Below are positions 9,123 through 17,867 of a DNA stretch of 48,237 nucleotides, piece by piece. The notes below the pieces were generated by a model, which did no database searches, had not been told where the DNA came from, and worked only from the letters and a program-made list of their open reading frames with translations. Each line of letters opens with the position of its first letter. The first letter of the stretch is position 1. The stretch covers positions 1-48,237 of the IMG/VR virus record IMGVR_UViG_3300008114_002917. One strand, written 5' to 3'. The stretch comes from a virus. The position numbers and the translations under genes are program-made.

Positions 9123-10456
9123 GAAAACTGAATTTAATTTATGATCATTGGATTGAGGGGGAAGATGTTCCTGTTGCTAATGGTGTAAAAATATATGGAG
9201 ATGTTTTTTGGGATGGGAGTAGGCTGATAATGAACTATACAAATAGGGGTCTTTCATTTGGATTTTACGAAGATCAATTCCCAAATCAATCCGATAGATT
9301 TGAAACCGTGAATTGTAAATTAGAGAATATTGATGAGAATCCGCACGAAAAATTCTATTATATTTTGGATTATTATCAATTTGACTTGTGCAAAGCTGTT
9401 TCCTGTGGGCCTATTGATTTTGCGGAAAAGATAGAGGCGGTTTTGAATGGTACACCGCCAATAAGTGAAGAAGTGTTGAATCGTTTGAGAAACAATGACA
9501 ATTTTTTTCTTATGTTACTTACCGCGCATGAACCAGAAGGAGTTAGGGCCTTTAAATGTTTAAAACAATTTATCGAAAAACACAACTTGTCCCCGAAAAA
9601 AATATTTGTTGTGAATAATAATAGCAAGTTGAATGAATTGAAACATACTTATATTCCCGATTTGAATGTACATTCTATTAAATTCATACCCATTACATCT
9701 AATTTCACCTTATCAAAAATTGAGAGTAATTTCGTTGAAAATAAAAGAGGAAAATTTTTCTTGTGCCATAACAGATCACCTAAACCACACAGATATTCAA
9801 TTTTGATTTTGATGAAAAATGAAAATTTAATTGATGATGTTAATTGGTCTTTGGTTTCAGGTTTCCAATGCAAAAATGAACTTTTTTTCTCTCAAATTTT
9901 TACCAAAGATGAAATGAAGAAATACAAGAGTGATATAGATTATTTCATGTCAATAGAGATTAAAAAAAGTGATTTTGAAATTGAAGAAGATTGGTTTAAA
10001 CCGAATTCTCATGAAATAAATGTGAAAGGTTTACCTATTTGGATGAGAGTTCCTGAAAAAGTGGAAACATTTGAGAACTCTTATATTAATATTGTAACTG
10101 AATCGTCTTATCTTGATAGTGAATTGATAGTACATATTACTGAAAAATCATTCCGTCCATTCTATTTTTATCAACTACCGATTTTTGTTGCATCGCACCA
10201 TCATGTTAAACATTTGAAAGAAATTTACGGATTTGACATGTTTGAAGATATAATAGACCATTCTTATGACAATATTGTGAATGACAGGGATAGATTATTT
10301 GAAATTTTGAATGAGATAAAAAGACTGAGTGGAAATAAAGAAAAAGTTAAGGAGTTTTATAAAAGTAACTACGATAGATTCGAAAAAAATAAAAATATTA
10401 TTTTGAATATTTTAAGAAATACAGATGATTATAAATTTTTCAGAAGTTTAATTTAA
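9119..10456 (+). CDS. GT10-like glycosyltransferase-type protein (paralogue 3 of 5)
   Basis: 445 residues, coupled by ATGA to the dehydrogenase. Family blocks are CHNRSPKPHRYSILIL, then INIVTESSYLDSELIVHITEKSFRP and LPIFVASHHHVKHLKE, ending GFDMFEDIIDHSYDN. It is closest by eye to the copy at 20519: both begin with a short LNLIYD or LNLVYD strand and share INIVTE...EKSF.P and DHSYDN. As in the other copies, activity is inferred from the TEK...P block and the surrounding sugar genes. Confidence 0.6.
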   Translation: MRKLNLIYDHWIEGEDVPVANGVKIYGDVFWDGSRLIMNYTNRGLSFGFYEDQFPNQSDRFETVNCKLENIDENPHEKFYYILDYYQFDLCKAVSCGPIDFAEKIEAVLNGTPPISEEVLNRLRNNDNFFLMLLTAHEPEGVRAFKCLKQFIEKHNLSPKKIFVVNNNSKLNELKHTYIPDLNVHSIKFIPITSNFTLSKIESNFVENKRGKFFLCHNRSPKPHRYSILILMKNENLIDDVNWSLVSGFQCKNELFFSQIFTKDEMKKYKSDIDYFMSIEIKKSDFEIEEDWFKPNSHEINVKGLPIWMRVPEKVETFENSYINIVTESSYLDSELIVHITEKSFRPFYFYQLPIFVASHHHVKHLKEIYGFDMFEDIIDHSYDNIVNDRDRLFEILNEIKRLSGNKEKVKEFYKSNYDRFEKNKNIILNILRNTDDYKFFRSLI

Positions 10457-10458
10457 TT

Positions 10459-11196
10459 ATGAGTAAATTATGGGTTTTCGGGGACAGTTATACTGCAGAA
10501 TATTATCCTGTTGGGGAAAGTTTTGTTGTCAGTAATTATGACCATTATAAAAAATACAAGGGTGGTTCATTACCCGATGTTTGGCCAACAATTTTGGCTA
10601 AAAAACTTGGATTCGAAGTGGTAAATCTTGCAGTCGGAGGGTCATCCAATGCGAATATTTTCATTAGTATTACAGACGTTTGTGACCAATTCGAAGAAAA
10701 TGATAGAGTAATAGTTGGATGGGCAAATAATAAAAGATTTATTGCCGCAAATTTTAGGGATAATAACTTAAACAATATTTTACCGTGTGATAGTGATTTT
10801 CCTGATACATTACTTTCGAAGAATACTATAGATGAGATTTTTTATAATAGAACCCATCCAATATGGCATAAAGAGATTTATGGATGGATGAAAATAATTA
10901 ATCTTATTTGTGATATGAAAAAAGTAAAAATTCATCATTGGACAAGTGATTACGACATTACATCGGATTTCAATAAAATTGATGATGAAAAAATCATAAG
11001 TGTTTTGGATTCTGAAAATAGAGGATTGGGTTTAATGGAGCGTATTTCAGAAATCTGTTGGGAAGAGACTGGAACTCATGCTCGTATTGTTCACGAAACT
11101 AACAATGTAGTTAACGATGGACATTTTGGTGAATATGGTCACATAGCACAGGCTGATTTTTTTTATAAATTCATACAAAAACACAAAAAATGTTAA
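10459..11196 (+). CDS. SGNH/GDSL-hydrolase-fold protein
   Basis: 245 residues with no signal peptide. Block I is FGDSYT (nucleophile S10), block II AVGGSSNANIF, and the C-terminal Asp-x-x-His block is DGHFGEYGH. The family includes esterases and acyl or acetyl hydrolases that act on glycans; some members act as transferases. It is the first of four consecutive SGNH genes, two bases after the previous stop and preceded by an A/T-only leader. A role in adding or removing acyl groups on the glycan is inferred. Confidence 0.75.
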   Translation: MSKLWVFGDSYTAEYYPVGESFVVSNYDHYKKYKGGSLPDVWPTILAKKLGFEVVNLAVGGSSNANIFISITDVCDQFEENDRVIVGWANNKRFIAANFRDNNLNNILPCDSDFPDTLLSKNTIDEIFYNRTHPIWHKEIYGWMKIINLICDMKKVKIHHWTSDYDITSDFNKIDDEKIISVLDSENRGLGLMERISEICWEETGTHARIVHETNNVVNDGHFGEYGHIAQADFFYKFIQKHKKC

Positions 11197-11924
11197 ATAT
11201 TGGAGTCGCAGGATGTTCACATTCGGGAGGTAGTTTTGGTAAACCGTGGTCTTATTATATGTCTGAAAATTTAGGATGTAATATTATTGATGTGACCGCA
11301 CCTGGTGTTGGAAATGAAATGATGGTAGAGAAAATAAAATTAACTTTAGATACTCACACTTTAGATTTTTATGTATTCCAAATAATTGAACCATCAAGGT
11401 TAGTTTTAGGATTAAATGGAAATGACCCTAAAGATGAATATCAAAAATATTTCAAAGGTTTGGAATATAATGAAAATAAAATTTGTTGTTGGAGACAAAC
11501 AAAAGGTATTTCGTATTTTACTTTTCAACATTCATTTGCAAATGACGATATAAATAAACTTATTGATGGAAATTATGATGTATCCGAATTTATGACAAAT
11601 CACATAATAACTTCTGACTTTAACATGAAAATTAAAGTATTTCATACAATGATGGCAGTTCAAAACTTATTTAATTTTTATAAAAAGAAAGTTTTGTTTT
11701 TTTCATGGGCCGTTGACATCAAGGAACTTGCGAAAGAAGTTGGATATGAGAAAATACTAGACTCTATGGATATTATAGATGGGTCTGTTGAGTCATTTGC
11801 GAAAAAAATAAATTTGAAACCAATAAGTGAAACAAATTTTCATTATGGGTCCGATGCGCAAAAAATTATTTACGAAGAGTATCTTCATGAAAACATAGTC
11901 AAATTCATAAATGAAAAATTATGA
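11190..11924 (+). CDS. SGNH-like protein, divergent
   Basis: 244 residues; ATG 11190 overlaps the previous stop by seven bases. The block I equivalent is AGCSHSGGSF (S10) and the block II equivalent is APGVGNEMM. The C-terminal His lies in NFHYGSDAQ rather than a clean DxxH. A central region (MAVQNLFNFYKKKVLFFSWAVD) matches the fourth-strand area of other SGNH folds here. It is probably an SGNH protein, but the weak final block leaves its catalysis doubtful. The stop overlaps the next start (ATGA). Confidence 0.6.
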   Translation: MLNIGVAGCSHSGGSFGKPWSYYMSENLGCNIIDVTAPGVGNEMMVEKIKLTLDTHTLDFYVFQIIEPSRLVLGLNGNDPKDEYQKYFKGLEYNENKICCWRQTKGISYFTFQHSFANDDINKLIDGNYDVSEFMTNHIITSDFNMKIKVFHTMMAVQNLFNFYKKKVLFFSWAVDIKELAKEVGYEKILDSMDIIDGSVESFAKKINLKPISETNFHYGSDAQKIIYEEYLHENIVKFINEKL

Positions 11925-12559
11925 GATTGTTGGCGTTCGGAGATAGTTGGACGGCTGGACATGGAGTTGAGTCAGATATCAAATATAAGGAAAATCCACA
12001 TCCAACCCAAGGAAAAAATTTCATTGTCAATCTAAGAAAGTTTAATTCTTGGCCGAGATATGTTGCTGAAAAATTGAATTGTCCATTTGTGAACAATGGG
12101 TATTGTGGGGCAGGTAATCATGACATTTACAATGAAGTAAAAATATTGTTTGATGATAAAATGGTTGAAGATGAAGATGTTTTCATTATTATGTTTTCAT
12201 ATCCCCATAGATACAGAGTAAAAAAACCTGAGAATAACCCCGTCGAAATTTTCGAAAAATTAGAGAAACTACTAAAATTACATAAACGATTTTATTTTAA
12301 TAGTTTTTATCCTACGTTTAAAGATGAAAATGATTTTGATGTAACAACACTTCCTGACTATTTTATAAATCCGAATGGTACTATGGTGGATATTTTAAGA
12401 GAATATGAAATTATTAACGATGTTTCGGTTTGGGAATATGAAAGTAGAAGTGTTTGGAAAAATGAGGAAAATCTTTTTTGGGGGGATTATCATCCGAATA
12501 TTTTAGGATATAAATTAATTGCTGAAGAAATTTTTAAGAAAATTCAACACCAAATATAA
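11921..12559 (+). CDS. SGNH/GDSL-hydrolase-fold protein
   Basis: 212 residues. FGDSWTAGHG carries nucleophile S9, GYCGAGNHDIY is the block II Gly/Asn region, and WGDYHPNILGY is a good Asp-x-His block followed by a helix. It is compact and lacks a leader peptide. It sits in the middle of the four-gene SGNH run, coupled by ATGA to the gene before and four bases from the gene after. Glycan or lipid ester chemistry is inferred from the family only. Confidence 0.72.
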   Translation: MRLLAFGDSWTAGHGVESDIKYKENPHPTQGKNFIVNLRKFNSWPRYVAEKLNCPFVNNGYCGAGNHDIYNEVKILFDDKMVEDEDVFIIMFSYPHRYRVKKPENNPVEIFEKLEKLLKLHKRFYFNSFYPTFKDENDFDVTTLPDYFINPNGTMVDILREYEIINDVSVWEYESRSVWKNEENLFWGDYHPNILGYKLIAEEIFKKIQHQI

Positions 12560-12562
12560 AAA

Positions 12563-13336
12563 ATGAAAAAGTTACATTTATTCGGAGATAGTTTTACCGA
12601 AGGTCATAAACTTGATTTGACATTCCCACCATTTAAAGAATGGAAAAAATATAGAGGAGGGGATTTTCCTCCATGTTGGGGAGAATTACTTTCAGAAAAG
12701 TTAGGCATGGAAATGGCAAATCATGCGATTGCAGGTATGTCAAATTCAGAAATTTTCCAAACAATTTGTAGACACTCTCATGAATTTAAAAAAGATGATA
12801 TAGTGATTATAAATTGGACCTATCCAAGTAGGTTTCGTTGGGTTACTTGGTCAGATGATGACCGAAATTATAAATGGGTGAGATTAGGAGGTAATCCTCA
12901 TGATGGAACTGTAATTTCAGAAGACACTAGAAACGATATTGCTTTACATAAACTTCTTCCTCCTTGTATCGAAGAAATTTATGAAAATGAAAATTTAATA
13001 TTCGAATATTCAAAATCAAAAGGGTTTGAAGTTTTTTTTTGGTCGGCAGACGTAGACATAATAAATGATTTACCAACGGAACGATTAATTGACAGAAAGT
13101 ATATTTTGGGTGACCTAATAAATAATATACCATTTGCAATCCCTTATGAAAAACATATACAAATACATCGAACAAGTATGAAAAGGACGATATTTGATGT
13201 TTTTTACGAATATGGAGGAGTAACAGTTGGGGAAGAAACCAATTGGCAAGTTGTTGATACACATATGGGGGAAAAAGGACACCTTGTTCAGTTCGAACTA
13301 TTTTACAAACACATAATTGAAAAAAAGTTGATTTGA
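12563..13336 (+). CDS. SGNH/GDSL-hydrolase-fold protein
   Basis: 257 residues. LFGDSFTEGHK (S10), AIAGMSNSEIF and VVDTHMGEKGH supply the three catalytic blocks. It shares with the protein at 10459 the layout KYRGGDFPPCWGE versus KYKGGSLPDVWPT after block I and an Arg-rich WTYPSRFRW versus WANNKRF stretch. These two are therefore close paralogues separated by two more divergent members. The start follows an A-rich leader (AAATATAAAAA) with no Shine-Dalgarno. Confidence 0.75.
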   Translation: MKKLHLFGDSFTEGHKLDLTFPPFKEWKKYRGGDFPPCWGELLSEKLGMEMANHAIAGMSNSEIFQTICRHSHEFKKDDIVIINWTYPSRFRWVTWSDDDRNYKWVRLGGNPHDGTVISEDTRNDIALHKLLPPCIEEIYENENLIFEYSKSKGFEVFFWSADVDIINDLPTERLIDRKYILGDLINNIPFAIPYEKHIQIHRTSMKRTIFDVFYEYGGVTVGEETNWQVVDTHMGEKGHLVQFELFYKHIIEKKLI

Positions 13337-13342
13337 AAAAAA

Positions 13343-14077
13343 ATGACCCTTCAACACTCCATACTAAACGACTACTTGAATAAATTTTGTGAAAAAACAA
13401 AGGAGTTCAAACCTTTATTAAAAAAAAATTCCGATTTCAATTCAATAATAATTGAGAATAGAACTGTGATTAATTTTGAACAAATTTTGAAAAATCACAT
13501 TTATTTTTTAAATAAAAATAATTCTGAGATAAAGTGGGGGTTACAAATTTTTCATAGTAAAAGTAATAAAAATTTTATTAGTAAAATTGTCAATGATTGG
13601 GAAAATGTAATCTTGACTGAATTGGATATAGAAGATATTGACAAAATATCTCATACTGAATTATTAAAAAGTTTAGATTTTTGGGAGTTAGTTGAAGGGG
13701 ACACAATACTTAATTTTCAAATTGATTCGTTGTTGTTGAGAGAAATTCCTGAAAATTTTTTGAAATATGATTTTATTGGAGCACCTTGGTCAAAACCTAA
13801 AGAGGGTAAGTTTGTAGGGAACGGAGGTTTATCGATTAGAAAAAAATCAAAAATAATCGAATATTTAAAAAAACATGAAACAGAAAAAGATATTTGGGAA
13901 GATATTTTTTTTGTTAAATATATGAATGAAAATGAACTACCTGATATACTGACAGCAATGCAGTTTAGTGTTGAAGATATTTTCTATCCAACCCCAATCG
14001 GTCTACACAATCCGATAAACATACCCATACATCTTTTGAAATTAATATTGGATAAGTCTTTGACTTCAGTCGAATAA
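13343..14077 (+). CDS. DUF5672-like putative glycosyltransferase
   Basis: 244 residues. The C-terminal half carries YDFIGAPWSKP, VGNGGLSIRKKS and WEDIFFVKYM, the order of conserved blocks in DUF5672 proteins, which usually sit in surface-polysaccharide loci and are thought to be glycosyltransferases. The first 100 residues are charged and not recognisable. The start at 13343 follows a run of eight A and no Shine-Dalgarno. It closes the SGNH run and precedes the deoxysugar set. The enzymatic role is inferred. Confidence 0.6.
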   Translation: MTLQHSILNDYLNKFCEKTKEFKPLLKKNSDFNSIIIENRTVINFEQILKNHIYFLNKNNSEIKWGLQIFHSKSNKNFISKIVNDWENVILTELDIEDIDKISHTELLKSLDFWELVEGDTILNFQIDSLLLREIPENFLKYDFIGAPWSKPKEGKFVGNGGLSIRKKSKIIEYLKKHETEKDIWEDIFFVKYMNENELPDILTAMQFSVEDIFYPTPIGLHNPINIPIHLLKLILDKSLTSVE

Positions 14078-14094
14078 ATTTTATTTTTATTATT

Positions 14095-15282
14095 ATGGGA
14101 AAAACTTATAATTGGCCTCTTATCAATGACAACGTGAGTCGAGAGGATAGGGAGATTCTATCAAACTTTATTTTATCAAATCAAAGATTGACAAATGGGA
14201 CCAAAGTACAAGAATTTGAAAAAATTTGGAGTAATTGGTTAGGAGTGAAACATAGTACAATGTTAAATTCAGGAAACTCTGGAAATTTTCTTTCTATTGC
14301 AATTGTCAAGGAACTCAAGGGTATAGGGGAAGTAATTGTACCTCCATTGGGATGGGTTTCAGACATTTCTTCCGTCGTTCAGTTAGGGATGACTCCCGTA
14401 TTTGTTGATATATCTTTGGATAATTTGGCAATAACATCAGAGAATATCAAAAAAGCTATAACCAACAAGACTAAAGCTATTGTTTTAGTTCATTGTTTGG
14501 GATTTAATGGAATTAATGAAGAAATTATAAAAATTGCTAAAGAACATGACATACTTTTAATTGAAGATTGTTGTGAAGCACATGGTGCGGTTTACAATGG
14601 TGAAAAAGTAGGAACTTTTGGGGACATTTCAATTTTCTCATTTTACTTTGGGCATCACATTACCACTATTGAAGGTGGGATGATTTGTACTAACAATGAA
14701 AAAATCGATGAGTTGTCAAAATTGTTCCGATCGCATGGTATGACAAGAGAAGTGTCGGAAAAAACTCAAAATCACTACAAAACAAATTATCCTGAATTAA
14801 ATCCATTGTTTACCTTTGCTGTTGCAGGATTCAACATGAGGAGTACAGAATTGAATGCTGTTTTAGGAATCGAACAAATGAAAAGAATCGACAGTTATGT
14901 CGAAAAACGAAAACATAATTTGTCTATTTGGTTACGAAATTTAGACAGTAAAAAATATTTCACTGAGTTTGAAGTTGAAGGTAATAGTAGTTTTGCTTTA
15001 CCTCTCATAATTCGTCCTCTCTATAAAGATAGATTCCATATCAATGATGATTTTGACAGTGTTTGTGACATTTTAGACTTACATGGAGTTGAATATAGGT
15101 TAGGAACCGCTGGTGGAGGTAATCAAGCAATCCAACCTTACTTAGACAACTTTCCTTTTAAAGTAAAAGGAGAATTGGATATTGTTAATTATGTTCACAA
15201 TAATTCTCTCTACATTGGGAATCACATTGATTTGACTGATGAGCAAATTATAAATCTAACTAAAAGACTTAATAATGTTTAA
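14095..15282 (+). CDS. DegT/DnrJ-fold PLP/PMP sugar dehydratase, ColD-like (His replaces the PLP lysine)
   Basis: 395 residues with the full aminotransferase fold I of the DegT/DnrJ/EryC1 family: TNGTKVQEFE, LNSGNSGN, IEDCCEAHG with D158 for the pyridine nitrogen, then FYFGHHITTIEGGM. The position of the Schiff-base lysine is H188. A His there is the hallmark of the 3-dehydratases ColD (GDP-4-keto-6-deoxymannose, catalytic His188) and E1/RfbH rather than aminotransferases. There is no N-terminal [2Fe-2S] domain and no RfbH-type cysteine set visible, which favours the ColD type: PMP and glutamate used to remove the C3 hydroxyl. A GDP-mannose 4,6-dehydratase lies 2.6 kb downstream and could make its substrate. 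It overlaps the next gene by eight bases. Confidence 0.8.
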   Translation: MGKTYNWPLINDNVSREDREILSNFILSNQRLTNGTKVQEFEKIWSNWLGVKHSTMLNSGNSGNFLSIAIVKELKGIGEVIVPPLGWVSDISSVVQLGMTPVFVDISLDNLAITSENIKKAITNKTKAIVLVHCLGFNGINEEIIKIAKEHDILLIEDCCEAHGAVYNGEKVGTFGDISIFSFYFGHHITTIEGGMICTNNEKIDELSKLFRSHGMTREVSEKTQNHYKTNYPELNPLFTFAVAGFNMRSTELNAVLGIEQMKRIDSYVEKRKHNLSIWLRNLDSKKYFTEFEVEGNSSFALPLIIRPLYKDRFHINDDFDSVCDILDLHGVEYRLGTAGGGNQAIQPYLDNFPFKVKGELDIVNYVHNNSLYIGNHIDLTDEQIINLTKRLNNV

Positions 15283-16246
15283 AGGACAGAAAGTTTTGGT
15301 CACAGGTGGGTCAGGAATGATTGGGAGACAACTTGTTAAAAAGTTGTTGGATAAGGGTGCTCAGGTTACTATTGCAGATTTAACCGACCCGATAGATTTA
15401 CCTGATAATGTAGAGTTTGTTAAAACTGATTTAAGACATTTCAATAACTGTTTGGAAATTTGTAAGGGCAAAGACTATATTTTTCATTTAGCAGGCGTGA
15501 AAGGTTCTCCAGTAATGTGTATGAACCAACCTGTTGATTTTATGGTCCCAATGTTACAGTTCAATACCAATATGACTCAGGCGGCATTTGAGTCTGATGT
15601 CAAATGGTATATGTTTACAAGTTCAGTTGGAGTTTATGCTCCTTCTGAAATTTTTTATGAAGAAAGTGTGTGGGGTACATTTCCATCACCGAACGACATG
15701 TATGCTGGATGGGCAAAAAGAATCGGGGAATTACAGACTGAAACCTACTCCAAACAATATGGTTGGAACCGAGTGTCGATAGTAAGGCCTGCAAACGTTT
15801 ACGGACCCTATGACAACTTTAATCCAGCGAATGCAATGGTTGTGCCTTCTTTGATACGCAAAGTTCAAGAGAACGAAGTTTTAGACGTTTTTGGAGACGG
15901 GTCTCAAATCCGTGATTTCATTCACGCTGAAGATGTCGCTAATGGTATGATATTCGCGGTTGAAAATAAAATTACCGAACCAGTCAATTTGGGTTCAGGA
16001 GAGGGAAATTCAATAAAGGAATTAGTTGAATTAGTCATTAAACACTCTGGTAGAAAAATTGATGTAAAGTGGCACACAGATATACCAAGTGGTGATAAAA
16101 AAAGATTGATGAGTATGAATAAAATGAAGAAATATGGTTTCAAAAATCAAATTTCTTTGGAAGATGGTATTCAAAAAACTACAGATTGGTTCCTTAATAA
16201 TAAAAACATTTTAGATAAGCGTTACAACCCTTTTGTAAATCATTGA
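15275..16246 (+). CDS. NAD(P)-dependent sugar epimerase/reductase (extended SDR; fucose/colitose-synthase-like candidate)
   Basis: 323 residues. Nucleotide-binding TGGSGMIG at 10-17, HLAGVKGSP at 71-79, TSS at 115-117, then VRPANVYGPYDNF and GDGSQIRDFIHAEDVA, all typical of extended SDRs of the GDP-fucose-synthase and UDP-galactose-epimerase group. The active-site Tyr/Lys is unusual: MYAGWAK has Y143 and K148, a spacing of five instead of four. It overlaps the dehydratase gene by eight bases, so it may catalyse the next step, 3,5-epimerisation and/or 4-ketoreduction of a 3,6-dideoxy sugar, as ColC does. That pairing is inference. Confidence 0.75.
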   Translation: MFKGQKVLVTGGSGMIGRQLVKKLLDKGAQVTIADLTDPIDLPDNVEFVKTDLRHFNNCLEICKGKDYIFHLAGVKGSPVMCMNQPVDFMVPMLQFNTNMTQAAFESDVKWYMFTSSVGVYAPSEIFYEESVWGTFPSPNDMYAGWAKRIGELQTETYSKQYGWNRVSIVRPANVYGPYDNFNPANAMVVPSLIRKVQENEVLDVFGDGSQIRDFIHAEDVANGMIFAVENKITEPVNLGSGEGNSIKELVELVIKHSGRKIDVKWHTDIPSGDKKRLMSMNKMKKYGFKNQISLEDGIQKTTDWFLNNKNILDKRYNPFVNH

Positions 16247-16914
16247 AAATAATTGACAATTCATATTCAATATATTCTCAGTATGGAGAAGATGGAGTTT
16301 TGCAATTTTTAATCGATGAGTTAAAGTTGAATAACAAACAGTGTTGTGAGGTAGGAATGAATCATCTTATTTTCTCCAATACATATAATTTAGTTCAAAA
16401 CTACGGATGGTATGGAGTTTATATTGATAAAAATCCTTTTCATTTACCACAGTTAGAGGGGGGTATAATTATTCACGAAGAAATAACTCCACTTGGAGAT
16501 AGTCGATTGGATAATGTTTTGAAAAAAACTGATTTGGAATTAAATTTTGACATACTTAGTATTGATATTGACGGAAATGACTATCATATATGGAATAGTC
16601 TTAATGATTATACTCCTAATGTTGTTGTTATAGAAATAAATCCCTTTTTCGATTGTCAGACTGAACATGTCTATGATGGTAAAACTTTCAGTAGTAGTTT
16701 CAAGTCGACTGTTGATTTAGCTAAAACTAAGGATTATTCGTTAGTTTGTATGACGGGAAACTTAATTTTTGTGAAAAATGAATTATTATATGGTAGTTCA
16801 TTGTCAAATTATATTCACAATGACCCATGTGATTTATTTTTGGATGACGCAATAGGAATAGGAAAACGTGAAATTTCATACAAAAGATATATCGAAACAA
16901 ATAAATTGATATGA
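16243..16914 (+). CDS. FkbM-like methyltransferase
   Basis: 223 residues beginning with TTG at 16243 inside TTGA, which is also the stop of the gene before; no ATG gives the full domain. YSQYGEDGVLQFL, CCEVGMNHLIFSNTY, GWYGVYIDKNP, DILSIDIDGND and VVVIEINP follow the order of blocks in FkbM-type SAM-dependent O-methyltransferases, although the glycine-rich loop is weak (EVGMNHL). The family commonly methylates sugar hydroxyls. Its position between two SDR genes makes a deoxysugar or the finished glycan the likely acceptor. The next gene overlaps by ATGA. Confidence 0.65.
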   Translation: MKIIDNSYSIYSQYGEDGVLQFLIDELKLNNKQCCEVGMNHLIFSNTYNLVQNYGWYGVYIDKNPFHLPQLEGGIIIHEEITPLGDSRLDNVLKKTDLELNFDILSIDIDGNDYHIWNSLNDYTPNVVVIEINPFFDCQTEHVYDGKTFSSSFKSTVDLAKTKDYSLVCMTGNLIFVKNELLYGSSLSNYIHNDPCDLFLDDAIGIGKREISYKRYIETNKLI

Positions 16915-17867
16915 AAGATTTTTTTAAAAATAAAAAAGTTGTAGTCACAGGTGGGTCAGGATTCATTGGTACTCATTATTTGATTGAACTTGTAAATCAA
17001 GGAGCAAAAGTTGTAACACATACTCACAAATCTCCATTACAGTATAATCATGATGATATTTTCGTTCATGAAAATTTAGACTTAACAAAACTGGAAGATT
17101 GTTTCAAACTTGTTGAAGGGTCAGATTACGTAATTCATTGCGCAGGGCAAATAGCACATCCATCGACAGTTCCAACAGACGTACAAATTTCTCTGAAACA
17201 AATACAAATAATTGGAAATGTGTTAGAAGCATCTTACAAATCAAAAGTAAAAAGATTCTTAGATTTGAATAGTTCCACTGGCTATCCCGACATAAGAAGA
17301 CCATTGACCGAAGATGAGTTTTGGATTGATGAACCTTATAAATCTTATTATGGGTATGGGTGGATGAGAAGATATAGAGAAAAACTTATGGAGCACGTAT
17401 CACGGTTGGGTGATATGGAGATCTGTATCGCAAGAGGTACTGCAATATTCGGACCTTATGACAATTTCGATTTGAAAACTTGTCATGTTGTTCCAGCACT
17501 AATTAAACGATTATTAAGTGGTGAAAACCCGTTCGTAGTGTGGGGTACTCCCGATGTTGTAAGAGATTTTTTATATGTAAAAGATGTTGTTAAAGGAGGT
17601 CTTTTGATTCTTGAAAAAGGAGAATCAATGAGACCATATAATTTAGGTTACGGAGGTGGAATCTCTATTGGAGAAATATTGAATACTATTTTGGAAGTCA
17701 CAGATGAAACACCTAAAATTGTTTGGGATGATTCAAAACCGACAACAATACCTTTCCGAGCAGTAAGTATTGATAGGATAAAAAATGAATTGGGATTTGA
17801 ACCAACACACACTTTCAAAGAAGGAATAAAAGAGACGATTGATTGGTATAAATTAAAATTTAAATGA
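16911..17867 (+). CDS. NAD-dependent epimerase/dehydratase (extended SDR)
   Basis: 318 residues. TGGSGFIG at 13-20, HCAGQIAHPS, LNSSTGYPD at 119-127, RGTAIFGPYDNFD, GTPDVVRDFLYVKDV and YNLGYGGGIS. The catalytic Tyr region reads YYGYGWMRRYREK: Y149 with R153 at the usual lysine place, as in the YGWMRRY subgroup of SDRs found in polysaccharide loci. It is a paralogue of the gene at 15275. It may act as an epimerase, reductase or dehydratase on a GDP- or other nucleotide sugar; the exact reaction cannot be read. It is ATGA-coupled on both sides. Confidence 0.75.
   Translation: MKDFFKNKKVVVTGGSGFIGTHYLIELVNQGAKVVTHTHKSPLQYNHDDIFVHENLDLTKLEDCFKLVEGSDYVIHCAGQIAHPSTVPTDVQISLKQIQIIGNVLEASYKSKVKRFLDLNSSTGYPDIRRPLTEDEFWIDEPYKSYYGYGWMRRYREKLMEHVSRLGDMEICIARGTAIFGPYDNFDLKTCHVVPALIKRLLSGENPFVVWGTPDVVRDFLYVKDVVKGGLLILEKGESMRPYNLGYGGGISIGEILNTILEVTDETPKIVWDDSKPTTIPFRAVSIDRIKNELGFEPTHTFKEGIKETIDWYKLKFK

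Noticed and set aside
12927-13400. Minus-strand 157-residue open frame
   Set aside because: It lies antisense to a convincing SGNH gene and shows no family motif; its length is explained by A/T-rich coding on the other strand.
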